Assembly: GCF_945859705.1 (NCBI RefSeq)
Contig: NC_079137.1
Coordinates: forward strand, 620,001 to 684,000
Source of the DNA: Episyrphus balteatus
Lineage: Eukaryota; Arthropoda; Insecta; Diptera; Syrphidae
Direction of reading: 5' to 3'
Length of the DNA stretch: 64,000 bases
The notes under the pieces were generated by a model. The model searched no databases. It was not told the DNA's origin and was given only the letters and a program-made list of their open reading frames with translations. Positions 1-10,522 of this stretch are shown here, one piece after another (position 1 is the first letter of the stretch; each line of letters begins with the position of its first letter). A program made the translations under genes and the position numbers.

Positions 1-586
1 GATTATCAATGAAGAGAACATTCATATCCTTAACCCAGGTATGATTGCGTGCCACCAAGTCCAAAGTTAATGGACCTAATTCTTCGAAATTCCCATAACC
101 CGTAGATGAGGCTCCAGGACCGCCTTGTAGCCAAATCGCTAATGGACGGTCAGTGTATTTAGAAACATTGGCTGTGGTGTAGAAGAGCCAGTAAAACATA
201 TGAGCTCCTTTGCGAACATCAACATAGCCATAATCTTGGTTTCCAGGTCCGAAACCTTCCTTGGCAGAAGCTGTTGTGAAATGAGATGATTTTTAACACT
301 AGTTTAGAAGTTGTCAAGTTTTTTTTATATAAAAAAAGGATTTTTTATTATAATCAAAATAGAATTTGAGGACTCATAACGCAATGATATGGTCTTCATA
401 TTTTTTTTTAACTTTTAACTTTTATTTCAAAGGTTTTAAATTTTATTTTCATCAGTAAACTCTCACTTAAAAATGCATATCATTTCATAAACACAGTTAA
501 AAAATATTATCAAGCTTTATTCACTTACTCTCAAGCAATAAGAAACAAGCTGTTACAGCAAAAGCAACTACCAACAATCTGACCAT
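1..586 (-). CDS. SCPEP1: Serine carboxypeptidase (retinoid-inducible type), 5' part, cut by window edge
   Basis: Two exons are visible on the minus strand: 586-529 and 270-1, joined across a GT-AG intron (donor GTAAGTG, acceptor CACAACAG). About 109 residues can be read. Residues 1-19 (MVRLLVVAFAVTACFLLLE) form a signal peptide, so the enzyme is secreted or lysosomal. The mature part contains the peptidase S10 oxyanion-hole segment WLQGGPGASS followed by GYGNFEELGP, and the window ends inside LFIDN, which in this family leads into NPVG. This wording is typical of the SCPEP1/RISC branch of S10 carboxypeptidases, which remove C-terminal residues with a Ser-Asp-His triad. All three catalytic residues lie beyond the left edge, so activity cannot be judged. 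The start is the only Met in frame before the signal peptide. Family assignment is secure; the exact orthologue is inferred. Confidence 0.93.
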
Positions 587-611
587 TATGGTGCGGAATA
601 GAAAAAGAAAT

Positions 612-668
612 CAGAACTAAGCTACTTGGTTGGCTGGTTTTTATATGAGAGTCAATTCGATATCTATC
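612..668 (-). promoter_or_regulatory. Candidate core promoter with TATA box and two GATA sites for the carboxypeptidase gene
   Basis: On the minus strand TATAAAA lies at 645-639. An initiator-like TTAGTTC follows with its A at 618, 27 bases downstream, which is normal spacing. Two adjacent GATA motifs (668-665 and 664-661) lie just upstream. GATA sites close to a TATA box are common in insect midgut digestive-enzyme genes, so gut expression is a reasonable inference. The predicted 5' UTR is about 32 nt. Confidence 0.45.
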
Positions 669-670
669 GG

Positions 671-1336
671 CTTATACACACCTGTCAGTAGCGAAGATTA
701 ATATTTGTTTGTTATCTTCTTCAACTTTCAATTGTTGGGCTTAAAGTAGGATTTTGCCCTCATTTTTTTTTTGTTTTTTTTACAAGTACCGCGCATAGAC
801 TCGATAAGAAGTTCTCTTTATGGCTATCAATTTATGAAAATGACCAATTGGCTAGCCTATTATTTTCTAAAATAAAACTTTTAAACTGCGTCAAAGCTAT
901 AACGTAAGGAAAAGAAGAAGTCTCACGTTTGGATAATTTTAAAAACACAACACATAAATAGTTTGTAGAGTTACTGCTGGGTTAAATAATTTCAATATCA
1001 ATAATATTGCTAATAGAGGTTTAGTGCAGAATGTTTAAGCAGTACACAGAAAAAAAAAATAGACAAGACATACAGACAACAGAAGCTTCAGTTAGGCATT
1101 AGTAAAATCTAAGTAACAAATCATCAATAAAATATGTACATATGTTCATGTTAAAAGTTTAGTAATATTTTGTGAAGTATTTAAAAAAAGGGTTTTTCTG
1201 ATAAGAACTTTAGTTTAGATAATACTCTTGGTTATACCCACGCTTTACTTGAGACATGTTAACTTAGCTTTGGTTTAAGATAAGTGGTAATATATGTAGA
1301 TCAATAATAAATGTGATAGGAGCTTCAGTTAATTAC
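671..1336. other. Intergenic, no gene seen
   Basis: AT-rich sequence with homopolymer runs. No open frame or strong inverted repeat was recognised. Confidence 0.5.
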
Positions 1337-1799
1337 TACACGGAGAAAAAAGACTACCTAAAAACAAACGGATTCCACATTGAGTTAAGCGGATTTCCGC
1401 ATGGTTTTTTGCCAAGATGACTTCCGTTTTAAATTAAGTTAACAATTCTTCTTAATTTCTTGAATGCGCAAATGTAGATACCTACATTTTAATAAAAAAA
1501 AAAAAAAAAAACTGGCAGCCACTGGGGATCAAACCTACAAATGCTGGGTCACTAGGCAAGTGGTTTACCATCAGCCTATCTCACTTTTGGAAATAAAAAA
1601 AAAAACTGAAGTCTGACTATCTTAAATTTTTATTTTTGTTGTTTTTTTTAAGATTAAAATTCACATTAAAATGAAGTAAAGTTTACCTTAACCAAATTTA
1701 AGCGGATTCCACTTAATTTAAGAGGGAATTGTATTGTTTTAAAAGGTGGGATCTAAGGTAGGCATCATATTATTTTAAGGTACCCTTTTTTTCTGTGTA
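1337..1799. mobile_element. Non-autonomous inverted-repeat element with a tRNA-like core
   Basis: The left end reads TACACGGAGAAAAAAGACTA. The reverse complement of the right end reads TACACAGAAAAAAAGGGTAC. Both arms go on to contain related AAGCGGATTCC / GGAATCCGCTT segments. There is no coding capacity, so it is best described as a MITE-like element. A similar TACACGGAG end recurs at 31528. The target duplication is not clear. Confidence 0.5.
1511..1584 (-). repeat. tRNA-like (SINE-head-like) sequence with Pol III B-box
   Basis: Read on the minus strand this 74-nt block has a D-arm/A-box-like segment (GCTGATGGTAAACCAC) and a near-consensus B-box (GGTTTGATCCC). It is followed at once by a T run (plus-strand A run just below 1511) that would terminate Pol III. 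The acceptor stem does not pair well, so it is not called as a functional tRNA. A tRNA-derived SINE head or relic inside the surrounding element is more likely. A related B-box block lies near 59281-59364. Confidence 0.5.
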
Positions 1800-2344
1800 T
1801 ATAGATTAATAACAAACAGAGGTTTATTGACATTACTAATGCAACTTAAGGTAATTATACCTACACAGAATGTAAAATTAAAAAAATATACGTCCGAGTT
1901 GATTTGCATAAGATGCTCTAATCAAAAAAGTTAGACCTTATAGATTGGTACACAACCCCTCTTGATTTGAGTGGAAATTAAAATAATTAATATTAAAAAA
2001 CAATGGCACTATCATTAAAAGTAAATGGGAAAATTTTGACTTCCTTCGGTGATTCTAAACGTGTTTTTTCCCTTTTTATTAATATCTTGGTTATTGATTT
2101 TATTAAACTTTGCAGACGGTATAAATAAATAGGCAATTGCAATTAAACTACATTTTTAACTATCTTTAAAAAAAAACTCAACTTACAAAAAATTGCTAAT
2201 TTTGTTTGTCGGCTCCGAAAACAATCAGGTAAAAAAAAAAAAATGTTTTTGTGCCAAGAAAATTTTTGATTGACTCCAAAAGGTCGAGGAAAAATATTCA
2301 TGTAAATTTTTTTCAATTTGCAAACTAAAAAAATATTAAACAAA
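1800..2344. other. Intergenic, nothing recognised
   Basis: AT-rich sequence between two mobile elements. The short minus-strand open frame just below 2349 looks like chance in low-complexity sequence. Confidence 0.5.
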
Positions 2345-2449
2345 TACACTCCTGCTCAAATTTAACGCACATCATATTTATTTTACAGAAAAGTCCTATT
2401 ATTACTCTATCTCACTGTATCGTGGTTATTTTCTCAAATGAGACAGGAG

Positions 2450-2673
2450 CTTTGTATATAAAATCTATAGTACTATCATGAAAAAAAAACAGCGCCACCA
2501 AAAAAGTAAGCTAGCGAACGAACTAAAAAATATGTCAAATTTCAAACAGAAATGTATATCTCATCTCCTTACTCCCATTATTAATTTGATCTAAGCGCCC
2601 TCGCGACCACTCAGGTAACGAACAAACTAAAAAATTGCACTTCATGATAGTACTATAGATTTTATATACAAAG
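2450..2673. mobile_element. MITE with perfect 33-bp TIRs and 8-bp target duplication (hAT- or P-like)
   Basis: Arms 2450-2482 and 2641-2673 are perfect inverted repeats beginning CTTTGTATATAAAATC. The flanks are identical 8-bp duplications GACAGGAG at 2442-2449 and 2674-2681. An 8-bp duplication fits the hAT or P superfamilies. The 224-bp element has no coding capacity and is nested in the Tc1-like transposon. Perfect arms suggest recent mobilisation. Confidence 0.88.
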
Positions 2674-2707
2674 GACAGGAGTGAGCTTAAATTGAAGGTA
2701 AGAGCAC

Positions 2708-2918
2708 GTTTCCACCTACCGTAAATCTGAGATTTAGCTAAGTAGATTTAGAATAAATCTCGAGATTTATTCTAAATCTACTTCGCTTTATCACGGATTT
2801 GGGTTCACCTACCCCAAATCCAAGATTTTCAACCATTTTATATCTGAGATTTAGAATAAATCTCGAGTTTTTTGCTAAATCTACTTAGCTAAATCTCGGA
2901 TTTAGCGTAGGTGGAAAC
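2708..2918. mobile_element. Second nested inverted-repeat element (MITE)
   Basis: The ends are GTTTCCACCTAC and its complement. The arms extend about 40 bp with few mismatches, through TAAATC-GAGATTTAGCTAAGTA. The interior repeats the motif AGATTTAGAATAAATCTCGAG, forming further hairpins. No target duplication is obvious. Confidence 0.75.
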
Positions 2919-2935
2919 ATAGTATAACGAATAAA

Positions 2936-3433
2936 ATGTTTGTGGGGAAGATTTGTAGGGGTATGCTGAAGTCTATCTGTCAACCCGCGAACCTTTTAAA
3001 GATGAGTCATGAATTTTCATGGAGTAAAATCAGCTTTACAACACGTACGGAGCTAGTGAGCTCTCCTAGACCTACTTTATGTACCCAAAGATACTTGACT
3101 GATATCCTCGAACAGCATGCGGTTCCAATCATCCCTAGATTTGGTCCACAGTTCAGTCTGATGCACGATAATGCATGCTAGAGTGGTTTGAGAATATCTT
3201 CAAGATTAAAATATGCCACCCTTGAATTGACCACACAGATATCCGGATTTAAATTCAATAGAACATGTCTAGGAAATGTTGAAAAAAATGCATTTGCGAC
3301 CAAAATCCACCTTGATCAACAGAAATCTGCAGTGAAAGAAAAGTTACAACAAAACCTTCAAAAGTTTATTCGTGGAATTAACAGACCACTCCAAATTATC
3401 ATATGCGCTAGGGGAGACCATACCAAGTATTGA
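2936..3433 (+). pseudogene. Tc1-like transposase remnant, C-terminal half
   Basis: Two frames separated by a stop at 3179-3181 give a decayed DDE transposase. The first (2936-3181) ends in LMHDNAC, matching the second catalytic Asp block of Tc1 enzymes (usually MHDNARPH). The second (3188-3433) contains a degraded form of the PDLNPIE block, visible as SGFKFNRTCLGN. The N-terminal helix-turn-helix DNA-binding half is absent or replaced by the nested MITEs. It cannot make active enzyme. Confidence 0.8.
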
Positions 3434-3719
3434 ATAAAATTATTGGAAAGAACTGTCACGTGCTTCCATTTAAAAATTTTTTTTTTCTTTAAAAACAAAA
3501 ATTATTTTAATATCAGTTTTCAGACCTTGAATTGCTAAATTTGGTTCATCTTCTTTTGGTTGATAATACTGTTGCAGTTGCAGTTTAGCATTTTTCTGAC
3601 TTGCTTAACAATAAGCAAACATAAAAAAATACAACAAATAATTTTAAAGCCATTTTAAACAAGATGCAGGGGTATAACTAAAGAAAAAAAAAGTGTGCGT
3701 TAATTTTGAGCAGGAGTTT

Positions 3720-4249
3720 ATAAAAAATTCAATCATAAAATCTAATACAGTGTGTCGTATAATAAATCATTCATTAATTTACTTTGTGTTAAAAAAATCT
3801 AAAACAAATAAGCACCATTTGTCGACATAACAATAAGTTCGTTGAAATCAGAACGAGAACAAACTCAATATTTTGGTATTTGTTTAATAAAACAAAGATT
3901 TGAACTAAACAGATCTGCTTTCTGACAAGAAAAATGATACAGGTTTAATATTTAAAATATGATTTTATATTATTCTTATATTTATTGGAAAACTCGCAAA
4001 ATCAAACTGTTGAATACTGTATCAGAACTCTTACGTCCTAAACGTTTTGTTCACATTGGTTAAACATAACTCTCCCACAAAAAAAAATGTTTTGTTTCTG
4101 ATAACAGGATCCTCAAAATAATGATCAGTAAAGGCTCGGGCTTCAATATTGGAAGTGCTGCTTTTGCTTTGCTGTATTTCAAACTATAGGTTATTCTTAT
4201 ATTTCTCTTGAATAATTCAAAGCTGGAAGGTATTTTAAAAAAATATTTT
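3720..4249. other. Intergenic, no gene seen
   Basis: AT-rich spacer between the transposon and the 3' end of sorbitol dehydrogenase. Nothing else was recognised. Confidence 0.5.
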
Positions 4250-4255
4250 TTTATT
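4250..4255 (-). terminator. Poly-A signal AATAAA for sorbitol dehydrogenase
   Basis: AATAAA on the minus strand about 80 nt past the stop codon. Confidence 0.5.
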
Positions 4256-4334
4256 TTCAATCAAAAGAAGCATCAAACAAACAATTTAATATTAAACATA
4301 ATTAACAAAATAATTTTCTTTTATCTCGAGTATC

Positions 4335-7300
4335 TTAAAATGGCTTAGTGTTGTTCTTATCTCTGGGCTGGCAATGGATCATGACTTTAATAGCACCTCC
4401 ATGTCCGTAACGAGAGGTTTCGAAAGCTTTTGCAGTTTCTGTGATATCAAAATGATGAGTAACTAAACGCTTAACATCTACTTTCCCTGATGCAACTAAA
4501 GCTAGAGCTGTTGGATAGCTATAAAAAATAAAATTAAAATTAGATAAATTACTTATGAAAAATTGGGTTTTAAAAAAAACTTACTCGTTACAATAACGGA
4601 AAACTCCACGAATATCAACTTCACGAGCGCAAGCATTAATTAAGGGTACTTTACTTTCATTTGCACCCATTCCAACAATGACCACACATCCACCTGACCG
4701 TGTTCCCTGTAAAATATTACTTTTTTTGTTAAAAAAAAAAACACAAATTTAATATTCAATAAAATTTTTACCAAAATAGCCAATCTTATCGTTGACTCAG
4801 CTCCACAGCAATCAATAGATTTGTCAGGAGAGTTTGGTATCAATGTTTGAATTTCCTTCACAGTTTGTTCCTCGGTTTTATCTTTTGCAATTAAAACCGT
4901 GTGCGTGGCACCTAAGCTTTTGGCAACATCTAATCGGTTTTGAGAGATATCTGTTATCACAATATTTGATGCACCCATCGATTGAGCAACCAACAATGTC
5001 ACTAGACCAATAGGACCAGCTCCAAGAATCATAACTTCTGATCCTAAACCAACATCAGCTCTGCGACAAGCATGAACACCAACGGAAAGTGGTTCGAGCA
5101 GGGCTCCCTCCTCCATTGTTACATGAGGTGGTAGTTTGAAGCAAAAATCAGCAGCATGACGATAGTATTTTGTCAGATTGCCATCGTATGGTGGTGTGGC
5201 ACAGAAGGCCATATCTGGGCACAAATTGTATTTTCCAGTCTTACAGAAATGACACAGTCTACATGGTACACCAGGTTCAATGGCAACCCTGTCACCTACA
5301 GCCACATTTTTAACATTTTTTCCACATTTCGCTACAACACCTGCTGCTTCATGACCAATTATCATTGGCTTATTGACAACAAAATCACCAATTCGACCAT
5401 GAACTAAATAATGTACATCTGATCCGCAAATACCAACAGAGTCCATTTCCAAGAGAACCTCTGCAAATAAACAAAAAAAATATTAGAATTGTTTTTAAAT
5501 CGGTTTTGATGTAAGTGTTACCATTGTCGGCGATTTCTGGAATTGGACGTTGTTCCTGTAATAGAGGGAAAATATGATTTTAATTAATTGCGATCAACTT
5601 TAGCAACTGTTCATAAATATGTTGGGTGAAAGGGTGTTTTTTTGTAAGAAGTGAAATGAATAGATTTAAAATACTGTTTTCTTTATCTTTAATTTAATCT
5701 TAGATTCATATGATTTAAAATTCAACATTCAACTTTATTACGCGAAAATAGATTAAAAAAAAAAAAAAACATGAAAAACATCCATTCCTAAAAAACTGTT
5801 TTTGTGCCTAGAGAATTCCGCTGATGAGGATTAAACATTCATTTTATTTTTGTTTTTTTTTTTTTTTTGTTACATTCATTTTCTTATTTTTGGGGCTTTG
5901 AAGAAAACAAATTCATTTAAAATAAAAAAATTATTTGTTAGAGACTACGAACTTTACCTTCTTTTACAAAAAACCAATAAGACTGTCTTTATCTTTTTTT
6001 TCATAAAATAAATATAAAAAAAATTGATATATGTAGCTACTCTTCATTTTTTAATTTGAATGCAAAAAATTGTGTTCTTATGGCTCAATTTTGTTAAATT
6101 TTATGGCTCAATGTTTCAAGTTTTCATCTTCAGCTCTTGAAGTTAACAGTCTTGAAATACTTTCTCAAAAATGAAAAACAGATAAATTGATAAAAAATTG
6201 ATAAATTTGAAAATTTGCATTCGAAGCTCGATGATGGAGTAAATTCTGAAACGCGTAGCTTTATTTTTATTTATTAATTGTTGTAAAAACTCGATATATT
6301 TTAAAATAAAGATCATACATAAGTTAAAGATTTATAAGTTCAATTTTAAATTTAACTTTTCTTTAATTTTAATAATTATATATCGTAGATTAAATGAATA
6401 AATAAATAAATAAAAAAATAAATAAATAAGTAAATAAATAAATAAATACCTAAATAAATAAATAAAAAGATAATGTACTTTTTAATCTAAGAAGGAGCTG
6501 TATAGTGTATAGCTCTCGCTCCTGCCAAAAGAGAACACCAAGTGGATATGTTTGTTTCTATTTTTCTTATTACGCCAATTTTGATTTATTGCGTTTATTT
6601 TTCAAATATCTATAAAAAAAATTATATAGCTAATTCAAAATAAAGAAAATTCTTATCAAATATTAATTTATTGCACACTTGACAGTTATAACCTTGCAAA
6701 CTCACTTCATGTTTCCATACAAAAACAAAACTCTTCTAAAGTTTGTTCCTAATCAATAAAATCCACTTATGCTTCCTCTAGTATGAAGAAAACACGTGTT
6801 AAATGTTATTAAATGCAAAATGCATTTGTATTTTTTTCAGAATGCAATAAACTCAGGTATACCTCAACATATTAGTGCACTTGGCAAAGATGAATCTCAA
6901 AATAAATGAGGAAAAAGAAGGTGTATTTTGGGTATAAACAAATGACGTTCAAATCAAAGAGTTTTGTTTATTGTAAAAGCTTTTTTTTTGTCAGATGCCT
7001 TTTTTACCATCTGATCAATAGTTTTTTTTTTAGCTTCAATACTAAATTATATAGGTAATCAGGTTTTTAGTTTTGTTCTCTATATCCCAAATTTGTTGAT
7101 GTATTTTCGTGAAAACAATTTTGCAACGATGCCAACACAAGCTTCAAGAGAAACAAAGAATTTCTCATCGAAAATATTTGCCATACTTGGCAGTTCAAAC
7201 TTTTACTTAAACAGGATTTATTGTTATAACATATCTTAAAATTTTGTTCATAATCAATTTTCATGCATTTTATTGAGCTTATTCGGCTGTGAAGAAGACC

Positions 7301-7605
7301 CACGTTATCAAATGCAATATGCATTATTTTTTTTAGTTGACCACTTTGACCTTTTCTATTTATAGATGACAGATTGATACTGTTGCTGTTCCGTGTTCAT
7401 TTTATTTTAAAATGAAATAAATATTAAACCATATTTTCTCTATTCACTGATCAATCACAAAACCCAAAATAAATAAAAAAAAAAAAACAATACTGGTGGA
7501 ATTCCTGAGGCACTGCTGGAATAAATAATCTTAAACAAAACACCCACTCACCAGGCGTAAGTCTTCAACTCCATATAAAACTGCGGTTAGATTATCTTTA
7601 GACAT
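4335..7605 (-). CDS. Sodh: Sorbitol dehydrogenase (zinc-dependent MDR polyol dehydrogenase)
   Basis: Five exons: 7605-7552, 5555-5522, 5460-4772, 4706-4585 and 4518-4335. All have GT-AG introns and the frame is continuous, giving 360 residues, the usual fly length. The enzyme oxidises sorbitol to fructose with NAD+ in the polyol pathway, in the cytosol. Catalytic zinc ligands are visible as Cys41 (CGSDVHY), His66-Glu67 (GHEAAG) and Glu152 (LLEPLSVG). Four cysteines at 96, 99, 102 and 110 form the structural-zinc lobe that mammalian SORD has largely lost. The Rossmann motif is GAGPIG at 176-181, and an Asp at the end of the second strand (VITD, residue 200) predicts NAD+ rather than NADP+. The start Met opens the conserved MSKDNLTAVL. 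Intron 1 is about 2 kb. The 34-bp second exon is easily missed by gene finders. Confidence 0.96.
6395..6468. repeat. AAAT microsatellite
   Basis: An imperfect run of AAAT/AATA units within intron 1 of sorbitol dehydrogenase. Confidence 0.85.
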
Positions 7606-7708
7606 TTTTATTTGTTTTTAATGAGAATCAAATATATGAAAGATATGTATCACTTTTTGGATTAAAAATCTTGATTCTATAAGCGTATTAGGTATTTTGG
7701 TATCAATA

Positions 7709-7715
7709 TTTTATA
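7709..7715 (-). promoter_or_regulatory. Candidate TATA box of sorbitol dehydrogenase
   Basis: TATAAAA on the minus strand about 104 bases before the ATG would give a 5' UTR of roughly 75 nt. No clear initiator was seen, so this is tentative. Confidence 0.35.
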
Positions 7716-7719
7716 AGTA

Positions 7720-10058
7720 TAAACCAAAACACGTCTTGCCGGGTTAGCTGCTCTGCTTCAACTGATTCTGATTATGTGAAAACTTACTTCATAATAATGT
7801 TCCTATACAACTTTTTTATTTATGTCATAAGTTTACAACAAATACAATAAAAGGTATTATACGCGAGCTATAAACACTGATAACACTTAATTAGCGTTTT
7901 TTATTGTTAATTTTCAATTAAATATAATTTTGTTACATTTGAATTACATCTTCGCCTCCGATTGAAAACAACATGTAAAGGAAATTTGATTTACTTTTGT
8001 TTTGAGATATAAAAAAGGTGTTTAAAAATAATGTTGTTCATCGTATATTTGAATACAGTGTTCCCAGGTTAATTAATTCTCGCTATAGATAAAACAAAAA
8101 AGTGATTTCGAATACTTTTTTTTCTGTATAAATTGAGCACTTAATTTTGTAGTTAATTTAGTTGAATTACCCTTTTAATAAATGCTGAAAAACACGTAGA
8201 TGACAAACTTTAAACGTGTACATTTTTCTGTTGAATGATTGGCGAACAAAAAATAGAAATAATACTATAAATTCGGAAACACTGATTTTGTAGTGAAATT
8301 TTCAGCACTTTTCAACTAGAGAGACACTGTGGCGTATGTGTTACTAATTTGTATTTGAAAATTTTAATACAAATTGTCAAGAAATAATTTTGCTGAACAT
8401 TCTCAAAATTGGTCATGCAATGATTTACAAATAGGATGAACCCCTTTTTTATTTTTTATTTGCGATTTTGGTCATTTAGGCTTCAGAGGTCTTACTGCCA
8501 CAAGTAAAATTAAGATCCTTCAAATATAAAGATTTCATAGTCAGTTAATTGACATTGATTAAATATAAAGGCACTTATAGAGCCACTGTGGCGTATACGT
8601 AACTTTTTTTGCATTGAAAAATTTAAAATTATTCCTTCTTCTTTATTGAACATTCTGTTCCCAAAATGTTTTGGGTTTTATTAAATGGGGTAGTAATAGT
8701 TTTTGGTGATATGTGAAGCGTTCAGCGTGAGAAGGTGACAAATTTCGAGTTTTGAGTATTCGTCGTTTAAAGATTTTGGTTTATAACTTTTTGTAGAAAA
8801 AAGTCTAAAGCTAACTTCTATACAAAAAGAATATTACTAAAACACCACCTTGAATTTCATGTGAGGGACACTGAGAAACAAATTTACAAGCCCTGCAATT
8901 AAAATAACGTGCGTTGTTAAAAATAAAGTACTCTAAGGAGATGTGTAATAAATGACTTGCTATAAATCTTTCTGTCATTATTTGTTACAATTAAAATTTG
9001 ATTGTTTTTATTTAGCAAAAAGCTAACTTCAATTTTATTTGCTTTTCTGCTTGAAGAATCTATCTTCTAAATTATACTGTTTCGGCATAGTTTAAAGGTG
9101 CATATGTAACTAAAATAAATCAACTTTATAGTGTTATCATTTATATTTATTACTCCATATAAAATTATAAACAAGATTAAACTTTTATACTTTAGAAGAC
9201 AAGTGCTGTTTTGTTTAAGGTCTACATAAAGCATCTGCTAAAATGATAACGTAGTGATAAAGGAAGAAATTGCCATTTACGTAGGTAAATATTCTGTTAT
9301 GACCTCTAGTTTATTAAATTCTGATAAAATGCATTAATGACTTTTGAGATAAGAATTAGATTGAACATATTTTCTTAAAAACAAAATACCTACCTATACA
9401 CATACTTAACTAAAAAAAATATTAAACTTAAATACTGATCACTTTAAGTCCTTTTTATTTTCCAAATATAAAAAGTAGAAACAGTCAGTATTTATTTTAT
9501 AGCTCACATCGGCAGTTACTTACTCTACTCGATTAAACAAACATTATGTACATAGTATTATTGAAAAATCTGTTTTTTTTTTATTATGGTATGGTTCTAT
9601 TATAACTCAAAATTCTTTAACTTTATTTTGTTAAGTTCCAAGCATAATAAACAATAAATAAACTATTAATTTCTTTTCGTTATATTTATTTAGCTCATAT
9701 TAGAAAAGAGCAACAATAAATGATTGAGTTAATTTTAACAATTAAAATGATTTTAAATTAAAAAAAAGACAATTAAGCGTTAATTTGTTTATATCTTTAT
9801 GTTATATTAGGTATCAATTTGGATGTTATAAGAAATATGACACAGTACAACTCCTCGATATTGACACTGTCATTAACCAATTTTTAATTGTGAAAACGTG
9901 GGTTCATAATATTATTTATTTAAGGTTTTGCAATCAGATTTGATGCGGGTAGACCAATTTTTTAAATCATCAAGACTTCAACTCCCTAGTTCCTATTCTG
10001 CAAGCCTTTTTGGTTTTGTTTAGTCTACATTTCAATCAAGAAGAATTTTACATATTAG
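7720..10058. other. Gene-free stretch with a diverged direct repeat
   Basis: No coding sequence was recognised. A direct repeat is visible: GAGACACTGTGGCGTATG near 8324 and GAGCCACTGTGGCGTATACG near 8580. Each is followed by a related GAACATTCT segment. The rest is AT-rich. Confidence 0.5.
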
Positions 10059-10282
10059 GCCGAGAGCCCACAGCAAGTTTTGGGAGTGGAGGTATAACCA
10101 AAATGTGAGTATGCAGTTTTAAAGCATTATGCCTTCTAATGACGTATTCGAAAGTCTGGCAGCTTTAAATAAAAAATTCACATTCTGAATATAAGGAATT
10201 ATGCTGTCATTTCCCCTATGATACTGCAAACTCACATTTTGGTTATACCTCCACTCCCAAAATTCGCTGTGGACTCTTAGAC
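10059..10282. mobile_element. MITE with about 55-bp TIRs
   Basis: The arms share CCACAGC and then GGGAGTGGAGGTATAACC and AAAATGTGAGT, in inverted orientation about 110 bp apart. The left outer end GGCCGAGAG after TTA resembles the end of the element at 26029, which suggests a PIF/Harbinger-type origin. Exact ends are uncertain by a few bases. Confidence 0.72.
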
Positions 10283-10391
10283 TATATTCATTCTTCTATT
10301 AAAATTATTCAGATCTGAAGGTTTATTTTTTCTTGAAATTGGTGTCTTTTTCAATAAATGTAGATTTTATGTGAAAAATATTATCAAAACC

Positions 10392-10397
10392 TTTATT
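10392..10397 (-). terminator. Poly-A signal AATAAA behind the candidate alternative exon of alpha-arrestin A
   Basis: AATAAA on the minus strand 33 nt after the TAA at 10433-10431, followed by a GT-rich stretch. Confidence 0.45.
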
Positions 10398-10430
10398 TTC
10401 GTTTTTTTGCAATGTTTGTTTGTTCAGAGC

Positions 10431-10522
10431 TTAGGAGTTTCGGTTAAGTTGGTGATTTATTTGCAATCGAGGTCTGGATGCTGAGCTTTCTGGTTGCTGA
10501 GCTATCTGAATAAGAGTGTCGG
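10431..10522 (-). CDS. Candidate alternative 3' terminal exon of alpha-arrestin A
   Basis: The acceptor is a T-rich tract ending TTATAG. The exon is open for 92 bp to a TAA. Exon 5 of alpha-arrestin A (donor at 12845) ends in phase 1, and this exon continues that phase to give a 30-residue tail (PDTLIQIAQQPESS...) instead of the PPPQF tail at 12206-12058. GC content is higher than in the flanks, and a poly-A signal lies 33 nt beyond. No family resemblance was recognised in the tail, so the evidence is phase, splice site, composition and poly-A only. Chance cannot be excluded. Confidence 0.42.

Larger units (their letters stand above)
2347..3718 (+). mobile_element. Tc1/mariner-like transposon, degenerate, with nested insertions
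   Basis: Terminal inverted repeats of about 25 bp bound the element. The left end is CACTCCTGCTCAAATTTAAC and the right end reversed is AACTCCTGCTCAAAATTAAC, both running into GCACA. Each is flanked by TA (2345-2346 and 3719-3720), the target duplication of this superfamily. The interior holds a broken transposase (2936-3433). Two unrelated inverted-repeat elements (2450-2673 and 2708-2918) occupy the place where the N-terminal half of the transposase should be. The element is dead. Confidence 0.88.
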
